Part shown: in pieces, positions 24,654 to 33,021 of the stretch | How positions within the stretch are numbered: the first letter of the stretch is position 1 | Layout of the letters: the number at the start of each line of letters is the position of its first letter | Origin: Oceanimonas pelagia | GTDB taxonomy: Bacteria; Pseudomonadota; Gammaproteobacteria; Enterobacterales; Aeromonadaceae | NCBI RefSeq assembly: GCF_030849025.1 | Contig: NZ_CP118224.1 | Span: forward strand, 1,100,001 to 1,164,000 | DNA length: 64,000 nucleotides | Direction of reading: 5' to 3' | The notes under the pieces: generated by a model | What the model was told of the DNA's origin: nothing | The model's input: only the letters and a program-made list of their open reading frames with translations | Databases searched by the model: none | Position numbers and translations under genes: made by a program

Positions 24654-25679
24654 ATGCGCGGGGGAGCGATGTCGCCGGGCCATTTGCTCGGTGTCCAGCA
24701 ACGGCGCTACCGCCACTGGCTGCTGGGCCTGGGGCTGCTGCTGATGGTGGCAGTGCTGCTCAGCCTGCAGTCGGGCGCCGTGGGCGTGGGGCTGGACGCC
24801 CTTTGGCGGCCGGTGTCGGCACTGGAGCAACAGGTGTTCTGGCAGTTGCGGTTGCCGCGCACCCTGCTGGCGGTGCTGGTGGGGGCCAGCCTGGCGCTGT
24901 GCGGTGCCGTGCTGCAGGTGTTGCTGCACAACCCGCTGGCGGAGCCCGGGCTGATTGGCATATCCAGCGGCGCCAGCCTGGCGGCGGTGCTGACCCTGTC
25001 GCTGGCGGGCTGGCTGGGCTGGATCCTGCCTCACTGGGGGGTGTCGCTGGCGGCCTTTGCCGGTGCCCTGGTGGTGACGGTGCTGCTGATGTTGCTGGCC
25101 CGGCGCCGGCTGGGACAGGGCGCGCTGCTGTTGTTTGGCGTGGCGGTGGGCATTTTTGCCAACGCCATGCTCACCTGGCTGCTGTATCTGGCCGACGATG
25201 CCTCGCTGCGCACCTTTCTGTTCTGGATGATGGGCAGCCTGGGCTATGGCCAGCGCCTGTCCTGGGGCTGGTGGCTGCCGGCGATACTGGCCTTGCTGTG
25301 GCTGGTACGCCAGGGCGGCCGGCTGGACCTGCTGGCGCTGGGGGAACAACAGGCCCGGTTGCTGGGCCTGAACGCCCACAGATTGCGGCCCCGGCTGGTG
25401 CTGGCGGTGTGCCTGCTCACCGCTTTCAGCGTGGCCATGGCCGGGGTGATCGGTTTTGTGGGCCTGGTGGTGCCGCACCTGTTGCGGCTGCTGGCCGGCG
25501 GGCGCCAGCGGTTTTTGCTGCCGGCCTCGGCCCTGGCGGGCGCCGCCCTGCTGGTGCTGGCGGATGTGGTGGCGCGGCAAACTCTGGTGACCGGTGAGTT
25601 GCCCATCGGCGCCGTTACCGCCACCCTGGGGGCGCCCGTGTTTGTGTGGTTGCTGGTGAAACGCCATGCTGACGCTTGA
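24654..25679 (+). CDS. btuC: Vitamin B12 ABC transporter permease BtuC
   Basis: This 341-residue inner-membrane permease is of the FecCD/BtuC family. It shows RLPRTLLAVLVGASLALCGAV, NPLAEPGLIGISSGAS, and GFVGLVVPHLLRL, the motif region contacting the ATPase. An alternative ATG at 24669 would give 336 residues. It overlaps the ATPase gene btuD by 14 bp. The periplasmic binding protein BtuF is not encoded nearby, so it must lie elsewhere. The match to BtuC rather than a siderophore permease rests on the small BtuD-like partner and overall length. Confidence 0.8.
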   Translation: MRGGAMSPGHLLGVQQRRYRHWLLGLGLLLMVAVLLSLQSGAVGVGLDALWRPVSALEQQVFWQLRLPRTLLAVLVGASLALCGAVLQVLLHNPLAEPGLIGISSGASLAAVLTLSLAGWLGWILPHWGVSLAAFAGALVVTVLLMLLARRRLGQGALLLFGVAVGIFANAMLTWLLYLADDASLRTFLFWMMGSLGYGQRLSWGWWLPAILALLWLVRQGGRLDLLALGEQQARLLGLNAHRLRPRLVLAVCLLTAFSVAMAGVIGFVGLVVPHLLRLLAGGRQRFLLPASALAGAALLVLADVVARQTLVTGELPIGAVTATLGAPVFVWLLVKRHADA

Positions 25680-26409
25680 TGAATTAACCGTTGAACACAG
25701 GGTAGGGCCGGTGAGTGGCCGGCTGGCCGCCGGCCGGCTGACCCTGCTGGTGGGGCCCAATGGCAGTGGCAAGTCGAGTCTGTTGCTGGCGGCGGCCGGG
25801 CTGCTGGCGGCGGAAGGTCATGTGCGGCTGAATGGTGACCTGCTGGATTCACTGGCTCTGAGCGAGCTTGCGCATCTCAGAGCCATGCTGGTGCAGCACT
25901 CGGTGCTGCCCGCCGGATTAAAAGGGTATGAGCTGCTGGCGCTGGGGGTGCACGGGGAGGTCAGCGAAGCCGCCTGCGAGGAAATGGCGCGGTTAAGTGA
26001 TTACCTCAAGCTGGACACCCTCTATGCCCGGCCGCTGTCGTCGCTCTCGGGCGGCGAACAGCAGCGGCTGCTGATCGCCAAAACCCTGTTGCAGGTGGCG
26101 CCCCGGCTGAACCCGAAGGCCCGCCTGCTGCTGCTGGACGAGCCTCTGGCCGGACTTGACTGGCAGCACCAGCTCGCCACCCTGCGGCTGCTGCGCCACT
26201 ATGCCGAACAGGGACTGACGGTGGTGGCGTCCATTCACGACATTAACCTGGCCGCTCAGTTCGGCGACGATATCTGGTGTCTGCACCGGGGTCGGCTGGT
26301 GGCCAGTGGCGGCCCGGAGGTGCTTACCCCCGAGCTGGTGGCCGAGGTGTTTGAGGTCAAGGTCAAACTGCTGGAGCAGGACGGCCAGCGGCTGCTGCTG
26401 CCGGAATAA
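25666..26409 (+). CDS. btuD: Vitamin B12 ABC transporter ATPase BtuD
   Basis: This 247-residue cytosolic ATPase has Walker A GPNGSGKS (30-37), signature LSGGEQ (127-132), Walker B LLLLDEP (154-160) and the switch His in SIHDIN. The short length and the sequence MLVQHSVLPAGLKGYELL fit BtuD. Its start codon is inside btuC, indicating coupled translation. It powers cobalamin import with BtuC. Confidence 0.85.
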   Translation: MLTLDELTVEHRVGPVSGRLAAGRLTLLVGPNGSGKSSLLLAAAGLLAAEGHVRLNGDLLDSLALSELAHLRAMLVQHSVLPAGLKGYELLALGVHGEVSEAACEEMARLSDYLKLDTLYARPLSSLSGGEQQRLLIAKTLLQVAPRLNPKARLLLLDEPLAGLDWQHQLATLRLLRHYAEQGLTVVASIHDINLAAQFGDDIWCLHRGRLVASGGPEVLTPELVAEVFEVKVKLLEQDGQRLLLPE

Positions 26410-26443
26410 ATGTGAGGGGTGGGGGTAAGGCGTGAGGATATTC

Positions 26444-27496
26444 TCAAACCGCCTCACTCCTCACAGCCCGGTACAGCAGTTCCAGCACCCGCTCGCTGTC
26501 TTTCCAGCCCAGGCAGGCGTCGGTGATGCTTTGTCCGAATAGCAGCGGTGTACCGGGCTCCACCTCCTGCCGGCCTGCTTCGATAAAACTTTCTATCATC
26601 ACCCCGGCAATATGGCGGCTGCCGCTTACAAGCTGGCGGGCGATGTCGTCTGCCACCTCGAGCTGGCGCTGATGCTGCTTTTGGCTGTTGCCATGGCTCA
26701 GATCCACCACCAGCCGGGGCGGCAGGCCAAGGGCGCTGAGCTGCGCTGCGGCATCGGCAATGCTGTGCTCGTCGTAATTGGGCGCTTTTCCGCCCCGTAA
26801 AATCACATGGCCATAGGGGTTGCCGTCGGTCTGGTAGATGCTCATTTTGCCGTGTTTGTCCGGCGAGCAGAAAATGTGACCGTGGGCGGCGGCCCGTACC
26901 GCGTCGAGGGCAATCTGAATATTGCCGTCGGTACCGTTCTTGAAGCCCACCGGGCACGACAGCGCCGAGGCCATTTCCCGGTGCACCTGGGACTCGGTGG
27001 TGCGCGCGCCAATGGCGCCCCAGCTGATCAGGTCGGCTATATACTGACCGGTCACCATATCCAGAAACTCGGTGGCGGTGGGTAGCCCCAGGGCGTTGAT
27101 GTCACTCAGCAGTTTGCGCGCCAGCGCCAGGCCGGTGTTGACGTCAAAGCTGCCGTCCAGATGCGGATCGTTAATCAGTCCCTTCCAGCCCACTATGGTG
27201 CGGGGCTTTTCAAAATAGGTGCGCATCACAATGCACAGCCGGTCGGCATAGCGGCGCTTAAGCTCCGCCAGTCGCTCGGCGTAGGCCCGGGCGGCGGCCG
27301 GGTCGTGAATGGAGCAGGGGCCGATGATCACCAGCAGCTTGTGACTCTGGCCGGTGAGAATGGCTTCAATTTCGGCGCGGGCTTGAGTGACGGTATCGGT
27401 CATGGTGCGGTCGAGCGGATAGCGCTCGGCCAGCTGATGGGGGGTGATCAGGGTCGCCAGCGGGCGGCTTCTCAGTTCGTCGGTGGATGAGGGCAT
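26444..27496 (-). CDS. 3-deoxy-7-phosphoheptulonate synthase (class I AroG/F/H type)
   Basis: This 350-residue enzyme condenses phosphoenolpyruvate and erythrose 4-phosphate in the first step of the shikimate pathway. Typical motifs are VIIGPCSIHDP, MRTYFEKPRTIVGWKG, ATEFLDMVTGQYIADL, GAIGARTTESQ and DLSHGNSQKQ. I chose ATG 27496, behind AGG, which gives a start (MPSSTDELRSRP) like that of the enteric enzymes. The sequence alone does not say whether Phe, Tyr or Trp inhibits it, so no isozyme symbol is given. Confidence 0.95.
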   Translation of the reverse strand: MPSSTDELRSRPLATLITPHQLAERYPLDRTMTDTVTQARAEIEAILTGQSHKLLVIIGPCSIHDPAAARAYAERLAELKRRYADRLCIVMRTYFEKPRTIVGWKGLINDPHLDGSFDVNTGLALARKLLSDINALGLPTATEFLDMVTGQYIADLISWGAIGARTTESQVHREMASALSCPVGFKNGTDGNIQIALDAVRAAAHGHIFCSPDKHGKMSIYQTDGNPYGHVILRGGKAPNYDEHSIADAAAQLSALGLPPRLVVDLSHGNSQKQHQRQLEVADDIARQLVSGSRHIAGVMIESFIEAGRQEVEPGTPLLFGQSITDACLGWKDSERVLELLYRAVRSEAV

Positions 27497-27551
27497 GGTA
27501 GGGCCTGCTTGAAAGAATGGCGTGCGGTAGCACAATGCCCTTAACATAACC

Positions 27552-27582
27552 AAAAGCCGTGGCAGGGAAAACCACGGCTTTT
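27552..27582 (-). terminator. Terminator behind the VOC gene
   Basis: The stem AAAAGCCGTGG / CCACGGCTTTT with a nine-base loop has A- and T-tracts on both sides. It ends the minus-strand VOC transcript before the DAHP synthase gene. Confidence 0.85.
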
Positions 27583-27607
27583 GAATTTTATGACTTAATT
27601 ACCGTAC

Positions 27608-28009
27608 TCAACTGAAGCGCTGGCCGGAGATGGCCGGGTGATAGATGGGCTGGATCACGTTGCCGGCGGGATCGGTGATGTGAAAGCTGCGGGCACCGTC
27701 GCGGTGATCGTGGGGCTGGTCCAGCAGGGTCACGCCCTTGGCCTTGAAGTACTGGTACCACTGCTCCAGCTCTTCCTTGGTGTCCACGATAAAGCCGAAG
27801 TGATCCATGCTCTGCACGCCGCTGGCGGGCACATCGGCGCGGCCCAGCGACAGGTTGTCGTTGCCGCAGGTGAGGTACACCAGGTTGTCGCTGGCGCGGT
27901 TGAGGATCTCCATGCCCATGATCTCGGTGTAGAACTGGACGCACTCCTCCAGGTTGGGCATGGTAAAGGCGATGTGGCGCATGCCGTTAAAACGACCGGG
28001 TCTGTCCAT
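27608..28009 (-). CDS. VOC-superfamily (glyoxalase/bleomycin-resistance-like) protein
   Basis: This 133-residue protein has the paired beta-alpha-beta-beta-beta modules of the vicinal-oxygen-chelate fold: MRHIAFTMPNLEECVQFYTE with metal-ligand His12, DHFGFIVDTKEELEQWYQYF, and FHITDPAGNVIQPIYHP near the end. Such proteins are dioxygenases, lyases or thiol transferases; the substrate is not evident. It is divergent from an antibiotic-biosynthesis-monooxygenase-like gene, and the 73-bp gap probably holds both promoters. Confidence 0.8.
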   Translation of the reverse strand: MDRPGRFNGMRHIAFTMPNLEECVQFYTEIMGMEILNRASDNLVYLTCGNDNLSLGRADVPASGVQSMDHFGFIVDTKEELEQWYQYFKAKGVTLLDQPHDHRDGARSFHITDPAGNVIQPIYHPAISGQRFS

Positions 28010-28082
28010 TCTGGGCTCCTTGGAAGTTACCTGAATATTTGTGTACTATTTGTTGAATTTACATAAACAATTGGAGTTTACA

Positions 28083-28385
28083 ATGTATTCAATTATTGTC
28101 AAAACCAAGCTCAAGCCCGGCACCACCCAGGCCTTTCTCGACGCCATGCTGCCCAATGCCGAAGCCTCGGTGCGCGACGAGCCCGGTTGCCACACCTTTG
28201 ACGTGCTGCAGGACAGGGCCGATCCCGAGCTGTTCTGGCTTTACGAAATCTACCAGGACGAAGCCGCCCTGGCCGCCCACAAGGAAACTCCGCACTACCA
28301 GGCCAGCCGCGCCGTGGTCAACGAGCTGATCGCCGAGCAGTCGGTGATCCGTGCCGACGTGCTGGCGGTGAACCCGGCCCGTTAA
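28083..28385 (+). CDS. ABM-domain quinol monooxygenase-like protein
   Basis: This 100-residue single-domain protein is of the antibiotic biosynthesis monooxygenase (YgiN-like) fold. It has MYSIIVKTKLKPGTTQAFLD, EPGCHTFDVLQDRADPELFWLYEIYQDEAAL, and HYQASRAVVNEL. I chose ATG 28083 behind TTGGAG. Members form dimers and oxidise quinols or aromatic substrates without cofactors. It is divergent from the VOC gene and 4 bp before a prolyl-tRNA editing protein. Confidence 0.8.
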   Translation: MYSIIVKTKLKPGTTQAFLDAMLPNAEASVRDEPGCHTFDVLQDRADPELFWLYEIYQDEAALAAHKETPHYQASRAVVNELIAEQSVIRADVLAVNPAR

Positions 28386-28389
28386 TGTG

Positions 28390-28878
28390 ATGGACATCAT
28401 GGCCCGGCTGGCGGACTGGCACATCAGGCCGCCGCTGATTGAGCATCCGCCGCTGCACACCTGTGACGATGCCGACCGCCTGCTGGTGAACCGGCCCGGC
28501 ACCCGGCTGAAAAATCTGTTTCTGCGGGACAACTACGGTCGCCGGCACGCGCTGCTGCTCACCCGCCACGACAAGCAGGTGGATCTCAAGGTGCTGTCGC
28601 GCCAGCAGGGCTGGTCGCGGCTGGGCTTTGCCTCGGCCGAGCGGCTTGCGCGTTACCTGGGGGTGGCCCCGGGCCATGTCTCCGTGCTGGCACTGGTCAA
28701 CGATACGCAGTTGCAGGTGGAACTGTGGCTGGATGAAGACCTGCAAGATGGCGACGATTTTCACTGCCACCCGCTGCGCAATACCGCCACCGTGCTGCTG
28801 AGCCGCGCCGATTTGCTGCGCTTTACCGAGCAGACCGGCCACCTTCCCCACTGGCTGCCGGTGCCTTCTCTGGCCTGA
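28390..28878 (+). CDS. YbaK/ProX-type aminoacyl-tRNA editing deacylase
   Basis: This protein of about 162 residues has the trans-editing domain of the prolyl-tRNA synthetase insertion family: LVNRPGTRLKNLFLRDNYGRRHALLLTRHDKQVDLK, followed by GFASAERLARYLGVAPGHVSVLAL. Free-standing forms (ProX/PrdX type) remove misattached amino acids such as alanine from tRNA-Pro. I prefer ATG 28390 to the GTG three bases upstream. It is cytosolic and probably co-transcribed with the ABM gene. Confidence 0.8.
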   Translation: MDIMARLADWHIRPPLIEHPPLHTCDDADRLLVNRPGTRLKNLFLRDNYGRRHALLLTRHDKQVDLKVLSRQQGWSRLGFASAERLARYLGVAPGHVSVLALVNDTQLQVELWLDEDLQDGDDFHCHPLRNTATVLLSRADLLRFTEQTGHLPHWLPVPSLA

Positions 28879-29031
28879 TATTCGGCGGGAGCGTCCGTTT
28901 CCCGCCTGCTTTCCGTTCATGATGGCCATTTACCGAGCCAGCAGCCCATTTGACTCTGGTGTACACTGGCCGCACCGGCGTGGCCGGCGCCTATGCTTTT
29001 TTATATGACAGCGTGCTCAAGGAGTAAGCCC

Positions 29032-30720
29032 ATGTTACGGCCTTTGCGGTGGTTGCCCTGCTGGTTGCTGATGGTACTGCCGGCCATGGCGGATGACTAC
29101 CGAATCGGCTTTCTGGCCTACCGGGGTGAAGCCCAGGGGCGGGCGGAATGGCAGCCGGTGCTCGATGGCCTGAACCGGGCGCTGCCGGCACATCATTTCG
29201 AAGGGGTGTTTCTGACTCAGCAGCAGCTGGATCGGCAACTGAATGAGGGCCGGCTCGATTTTGTGGTGACCAACCCGGCCCATTACGTGCTGAGCCGCCA
29301 CCAGGGGCTGAACTGGCTGGCGTCCTGGCTGGATCCGCGCTTTGGCTCGGCCCGGGAAAGCGTGGCGGCCACCCTGCTGGTGCGCGCCGACAGCGGCATC
29401 AGCGGTACCCGGCTGCTGGCCGGGTTGCGGGTGGGGGCGGTGCACGAGCAGGCCTTTGGCGGTTATCTGCTGGTGGCCGAGCAGTTGCGCCGGCGCGGCG
29501 TGGCGCCGAACAGCCTGGATATTCAGTTTCGCGGCTACCCGGTGGACGCCCTGGTGTATCTGTTGCGCGATGGCGCCCTGGATGCGGCCATGGTGCCTGC
29601 CTGCACCCTGGAGCAAATGGCGCAGGAAGGGCTGGTGAATGCGGCCGAGTTCAGGGCGCTGATGATCCAGGCGGACGCGCCCTGTGTGCGTTCCACGCCG
29701 CTGTATCCGGGCTGGAGCTTTGCCGCCGTCGACAGCCGGAACGAAACCCTGCTGCGGGACATCACCCAGGCCCTGCTGGCCATGAAGCAACAGGGCCGGC
29801 CGCTGTGGGGCGCCCCCATCCGGCTGGACGAGGTGGAGCAGTTGCTGCGGGACTGGCAGCCCGACGCCGGCGAGGCGCCGACCTGGCAGACCCTGCGCCG
29901 GGTGCTGCTGGGTTACTGGCAGTGGCTGGCGGGGCTGATGCTGGTGCTCTTGGTGATCGCCCTGCACCATGTGCGGGTCACCCGTCTGCTGCTCAGGCGC
30001 ACCGACGAACGGGACCGGCTGCACCATCTTATTCAGAGCCGGGAGCAGGAGCTGGCCCGGGCGCGTCAGGCCACCCTGCTGGGGGAAATGGCCACGGGCC
30101 TGGCCCATGAGCTGAACCAGCCGTTGTCGGCCATTCAGGCCTATGCTCAGGCCGGCGAGCTGATGACCGGTGAGCAAAACAGCCGTGAGGTGTTTAATCA
30201 TATTGTCAGTGAAACCGAGCGCGGTGCCGACATTATTCGCCGTTTTCGTCAGTGGGCCAGCCAGCCCCTGCCGGGGCCGGATGCCTTTTCGCCCCGGGAG
30301 CTGTGCCGGGAGCTGGCCGAGCGGCTGGCGCCCAGAGCCAGGGCCGCCGGGGTGCGGCTGGACGTGACCACGGACGAGGGCGTGCTGCTGAGTGTACGGC
30401 CGGCGGTGGAGCAGATATTGTCCAATCTGCTGGGCAACGGTCTGGATGCCTTTGAGCGGCGAAACCAGGGGGGACGGCTGCGGCTTGCCGCCGCGCGGCG
30501 GGCCGACGGCTGGCGATTGACGGTGGAAGACACCGCCGGCGGCGTGTCGCCGGCGGTGATCGAGGCGCTTGGACATACCCTGCCCGCCAGCCGCATTCAC
30601 GGCATGGGCATTGGCCTGATGGTCAGTTACCGGCTGGCCCGCCGGCTGGGTGGTAGTCTGACCCTGGTCAATGTGGGCGAGGGCACCCGGGCCGAACTGT
30701 TTTTGCCAAAGGAGCAATAA
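29032..30720 (+). CDS. TtrS-like sensor histidine kinase with PhnD-type periplasmic domain
   Basis: This is a 562-residue protein. I chose ATG 29032 behind AAGGAG because it opens a signal peptide (WLPCWLLMVLPAMA). Residues 22-285 are a phosphonate-binding-like (PhnD) domain (YRIGFLAYRGEAQGRAEWQP, LDFVVTNPAHYVLSR). One membrane segment lies at about 299-316. The kinase core has His359 in GLAHELNQPLSAIQAYAQ, with N-box NLLGNGLDAF and G-box GMGIGLMVSY. The architecture is that of TtrS, which senses tetrathionate, but the actual ligand is unknown because no ttrABC genes are nearby. It overlaps the response-regulator gene by one base (TAATG). Confidence 0.8.
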   Translation: MLRPLRWLPCWLLMVLPAMADDYRIGFLAYRGEAQGRAEWQPVLDGLNRALPAHHFEGVFLTQQQLDRQLNEGRLDFVVTNPAHYVLSRHQGLNWLASWLDPRFGSARESVAATLLVRADSGISGTRLLAGLRVGAVHEQAFGGYLLVAEQLRRRGVAPNSLDIQFRGYPVDALVYLLRDGALDAAMVPACTLEQMAQEGLVNAAEFRALMIQADAPCVRSTPLYPGWSFAAVDSRNETLLRDITQALLAMKQQGRPLWGAPIRLDEVEQLLRDWQPDAGEAPTWQTLRRVLLGYWQWLAGLMLVLLVIALHHVRVTRLLLRRTDERDRLHHLIQSREQELARARQATLLGEMATGLAHELNQPLSAIQAYAQAGELMTGEQNSREVFNHIVSETERGADIIRRFRQWASQPLPGPDAFSPRELCRELAERLAPRARAAGVRLDVTTDEGVLLSVRPAVEQILSNLLGNGLDAFERRNQGGRLRLAAARRADGWRLTVEDTAGGVSPAVIEALGHTLPASRIHGMGIGLMVSYRLARRLGGSLTLVNVGEGTRAELFLPKEQ

Positions 30721-31304
30721 TGCACATTTACCTGCTGGACGATGATCCCAAGGTGCTGGCCGCCAACGGCTTCCTGTTAAAGGCGATGGGTTTTGAGAGC
30801 CAGGGCTGGTCGGAGCCGGAGCGCTTTCTGGCGGAGTTTGACGACCAGGCCGAGGCGGTATTGCTGCTGGACCTGGCCATGCCGGAGCTGGACGGGCTGG
30901 AGGTGCTGACGGAGCTGGGCCGCCGCCGGTGTCCGGTGGCGGTGATCCTGCTCACCGGCCATGGCGACGTGCCTCAGGCGGTGCAGGCGATGAAGCTGGG
31001 GGCGGTGGACTTTCTGGAAAAACCGGTGGATGCCCGTCGCCTGGCCGAGGTGCTGGCGCGGGCACAACAGCAGGCCCGGGTGCTGGGCGAGCAGGCCGGG
31101 GCTCGGCTCCGGGTAACCCGGCTCTCGGCCCGGGAGCATGAAGTGGTGAGCCTGGTGGCGCAGGGGCTGACCAACAAGGCCATTGCCGAGCAGCTGTGCG
31201 TGGCGGTGCGCACCGTGGAAGTACACAGGGCGTCGGCCATGGCCAAGCTGGAGGCGGCCAATATGGCCGAGCTGCTGCACTGCTGGCAGCTGTCTCAGGG
31301 GTAA
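30720..31304 (+). CDS. TtrR/FixJ-like response regulator
   Basis: This 194-residue protein has a receiver domain (acidic DDD at 7-9, phospho-acceptor Asp51 in LLLDLAMPELDG, Lys101 in FLEKPVD) and a LuxR-type helix-turn-helix (LSAREHEVVSLVAQGLTNKAIAEQL, RTVEVHRASAMAKL). It is coupled to the sensor by a TAATG overlap. The partner genes of this system are not in the window. An IS3 element sits 10 bp behind the stop. Confidence 0.9.
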   Translation: MHIYLLDDDPKVLAANGFLLKAMGFESQGWSEPERFLAEFDDQAEAVLLLDLAMPELDGLEVLTELGRRRCPVAVILLTGHGDVPQAVQAMKLGAVDFLEKPVDARRLAEVLARAQQQARVLGEQAGARLRVTRLSAREHEVVSLVAQGLTNKAIAEQLCVAVRTVEVHRASAMAKLEAANMAELLHCWQLSQG

Positions 31305-31361
31305 AACGTGGGTTGGACTGGCCCGAGAAAAGTAGACACCTTCATTAGATGAGAAGGTGTT

Positions 31362-31679
31362 ATGAAATACAAACCCCACCGTCGCTTTAGCGATGCATTC
31401 AAACGTGAGGCCGTCGAGGCCTCGCTCTCCACCACAGAGACACAAGCTCAGCTTGCTGGCAGACTTGGGATCCATCCTAACCAATTGAGTCGCTGGCGTA
31501 GAGAGTGGAGCATGACCAAGAAATCATCCGACAAAGCCGTTGAAAACACCGGACCAGAAAAAAGCCTGCAGGAGCTGGAGCGCGAGGTAGCTCGGCTGAA
31601 GAAGCAGCTTGAGCGGAAAGAGCTGGAGAACGAAATCCTAAAAAAGGCGCAAGAGTACTTCGCCAAGCACGGCAAGTAA
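31362..31679 (+). CDS. IS3-family transposase OrfA
   Basis: This 105-residue protein has an N-terminal helix-turn-helix (RFSDAFKREAVEASLS, LAGRLGIHPNQLSRWRREW) that binds the IS ends, and a C-terminal leucine-zipper-like coiled coil (LQELEREVARLKKQLERKE). Near its end an A6G tract (31640-31646) allows a -1 shift into the OrfB frame. Confidence 0.95.
   Translation: MKYKPHRRFSDAFKREAVEASLSTTETQAQLAGRLGIHPNQLSRWRREWSMTKKSSDKAVENTGPEKSLQELEREVARLKKQLERKELENEILKKAQEYFAKHGK
31640..31646 (+). promoter_or_regulatory. Programmed -1 frameshift site AAAAAAG
   Basis: The slippery heptamer lies 34 bp before the OrfA stop. Slipping back one base enters the OrfB frame, which is open from this point through to 32539 and encodes RFAFIEAHRSQRW, the usual sequence ahead of OrfB in IS3 transposases. 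Confidence 0.8.
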
Positions 31680-31729
31680 GGTTTGCCTTTATCGAGGCCC
31701 ACCGAAGTCAACGCTGGCGGGTCTCGATA

Positions 31730-32539
31730 ATGTGTGAAGTACTCGACGTGTCACGAGCGGGATATTATCGCTGGCGAACACGTCAACACTCTCCGGGGGC
31801 GCGTGCCATCGAGCGACGGACGCTGAACACCTTCCTGCTCGAGCGAGCCAGGCAACTGAAGAATGTGCCGGGTTATCGCAAGCTGTGGCTGGAAGCACGG
31901 GATGCCGGGTTCTGCTGCGGCAAGAACCAGGTTCAGCGCTTGCTGAGAGACGCTGGTTATCGTTCATGCACGGCTCCTAAAGCAGGATATCAAAAGCCAA
32001 CATCGTCCTTGCCTGTGTTACCGAATCTGTTGAATCGCCAGTTCTCGGTGGGTTCAGCGAACCGAGTTTGGGTATCAGATATCACCCAAATCCGGTGCAG
32101 TGAAGGCTGGCTCTACATCGCAGCAGTCCTAGACCTGGGCACACGCCGCGTGGTGGGCCGAGCCATGGGTGCCATCAATAGCGCCCAACTGGTGCTGGAG
32201 GCCCTTGAGCAGGCATGGCAACATCAGCGGCCAGATGGGAAACAGCTGTTGTTCCACTCGGACCAAGGGAGTCAGTATCGCAACGGAGAGGTGATGAGAT
32301 GGCTGAATACACGGGGAATCACCATCAGCATGTCACGCCGAGGTAACTGCTGGGATAACGCCTGTTCGGAAAGCTTCTTCGCGCTACTCAAGAAGGAGTG
32401 GACTCGCCCTCTGGGCGTGCTCGGAAGAGACGAAATGGCAGATGAAGTCCGGTATTATACAGACGAGTATTACCCGAAAGTGCGGCGCCACATGGCGCTG
32501 GGAGGGATGACTCCCGATGCCTACGCAGCTGCCGCTTAA
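31730..32539 (+). CDS. IS3-family transposase OrfB (DDE catalytic part)
   Basis: This is 269 residues from the first ATG; the protein is normally made as an OrfAB fusion through the frameshift at 31640. The catalytic triad is visible: Asp in VWVSDITQIR, Asp in LLFHSDQGSQY, Glu in ACSESFFALLKKE. The N-terminal HTH_21-type segment is MCEVLDVSRAGYYRW. It catalyses excision as a circle and reintegration of the element. The frame appears intact. Confidence 0.95.
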   Translation: MCEVLDVSRAGYYRWRTRQHSPGARAIERRTLNTFLLERARQLKNVPGYRKLWLEARDAGFCCGKNQVQRLLRDAGYRSCTAPKAGYQKPTSSLPVLPNLLNRQFSVGSANRVWVSDITQIRCSEGWLYIAAVLDLGTRRVVGRAMGAINSAQLVLEALEQAWQHQRPDGKQLLFHSDQGSQYRNGEVMRWLNTRGITISMSRRGNCWDNACSESFFALLKKEWTRPLGVLGRDEMADEVRYYTDEYYPKVRRHMALGGMTPDAYAAAA

Positions 32540-32572
32540 CTTAAGTGTCTACTTTATCGGGGGCACTCCATG

Positions 32573-32607
32573 CGTCTCACGTCTCACGTCTCACGTCTCA
32601 CGTCTCA
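32573..32607. repeat. Tandem heptamer repeat, five copies of CGTCTCA
   Basis: Five perfect head-to-tail copies lie between the IS right end and ruvX. The last copy includes the ruvX stop codon (32605-32607). The unit length of seven matches two other tandem repeats in this window. Confidence 0.95.
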
Positions 32608-33021
32608 CGGGTGGGCTTCCATCCAGGATTCCAGGATCAGCTGGGCCGAGACCGCATCCACCGCGTCCTTGCCCAGGGCCTTGTAGCCGCCGGCTTCAAA
32701 CAGCCGGGCGCGGGCGTCGGTGGTGGTCAGGCGCTCGTCCTGCAGCTCCACCGGCAGGCCAAAACGGCCGTGCAGGCGGTTGGCGAACTTGCGGGCGCGG
32801 CGGCTGATGTCCTGCTCGGTGCCGTCCATGTTGAGGGGCAGGCCCACCACCAGCAGCGCCGGCTGCCACTCCCTGAGCAGCTTTTCGATCTGCTCCCAGT
32901 TGGGTACGCCGTCGTTGGCCTTTAATGCCAGCAACGGCCGGGCGCTGGCGGTCAGCTCCTGGCCCACCGCCACGCCGATGCTTTTCAGGCCGTAGTCAAA
33001 GCCCAGCAGGGTGCGGCTCAT
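32605..33021 (-). CDS. ruvX: Holliday-junction resolvase-like RuvX/YqgF
   Basis: This 138-residue RNase-H-fold protein starts with [17 protein letters not shown] (catalytic Asp). It has [17 protein letters not shown] with the conserved Gly-Pro segment, [12 protein letters not shown] with the second acidic residue, and [16 protein letters not shown] with the third. It acts in processing of 16S rRNA precursors and possibly recombination intermediates. It overlaps yqgE by ATGA. A heptamer repeat begins inside its stop codon. Confidence 0.95.
   Translation of the reverse strand: MSRTLLGFDYGLKSIGVAVGQELTASARPLLALKANDGVPNWEQIEKLLREWQPALLVVGLPLNMDGTEQDISRRARKFANRLHGRFGLPVELQDERLTTTDARARLFEAGGYKALGKDAVDAVSAQLILESWMEAHP

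Larger units (their letters stand above)
31314..32570 (+). mobile_element. IS3-family insertion sequence, 1,257 bp
   Basis: The element is bounded by imperfect terminal inverted repeats of about 29 bp: left end 31314-31342 starting TGGACTGGCCC, right end 32542-32570 ending in TGGAGTGCCC read inward. They share AAAGTAGACAC at their inner part. Two overlapping frames encode OrfA and OrfB. No short direct repeat flanks the ends, although IS3 elements usually leave 3-4 bp. The copy looks intact and inserted between the response-regulator gene and ruvX. Confidence 0.9.

Noticed and set aside
24453-25772. Long minus-strand frames opposite btuC and TauE
   Set aside because: Translations are Gln/His/Pro-rich low complexity; the plus-strand proteins show clear family motifs and membrane segments.
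26410-26443. Rho-independent terminator between btuD and the DAHP synthase gene
   Set aside because: Inverted GTGAGG-like segments exist, but pairing is imperfect and there is no T-run on either strand.
32573-32607. CRISPR-like array
   Set aside because: The heptamers are perfect tandem units with no spacers and no cas genes are present.
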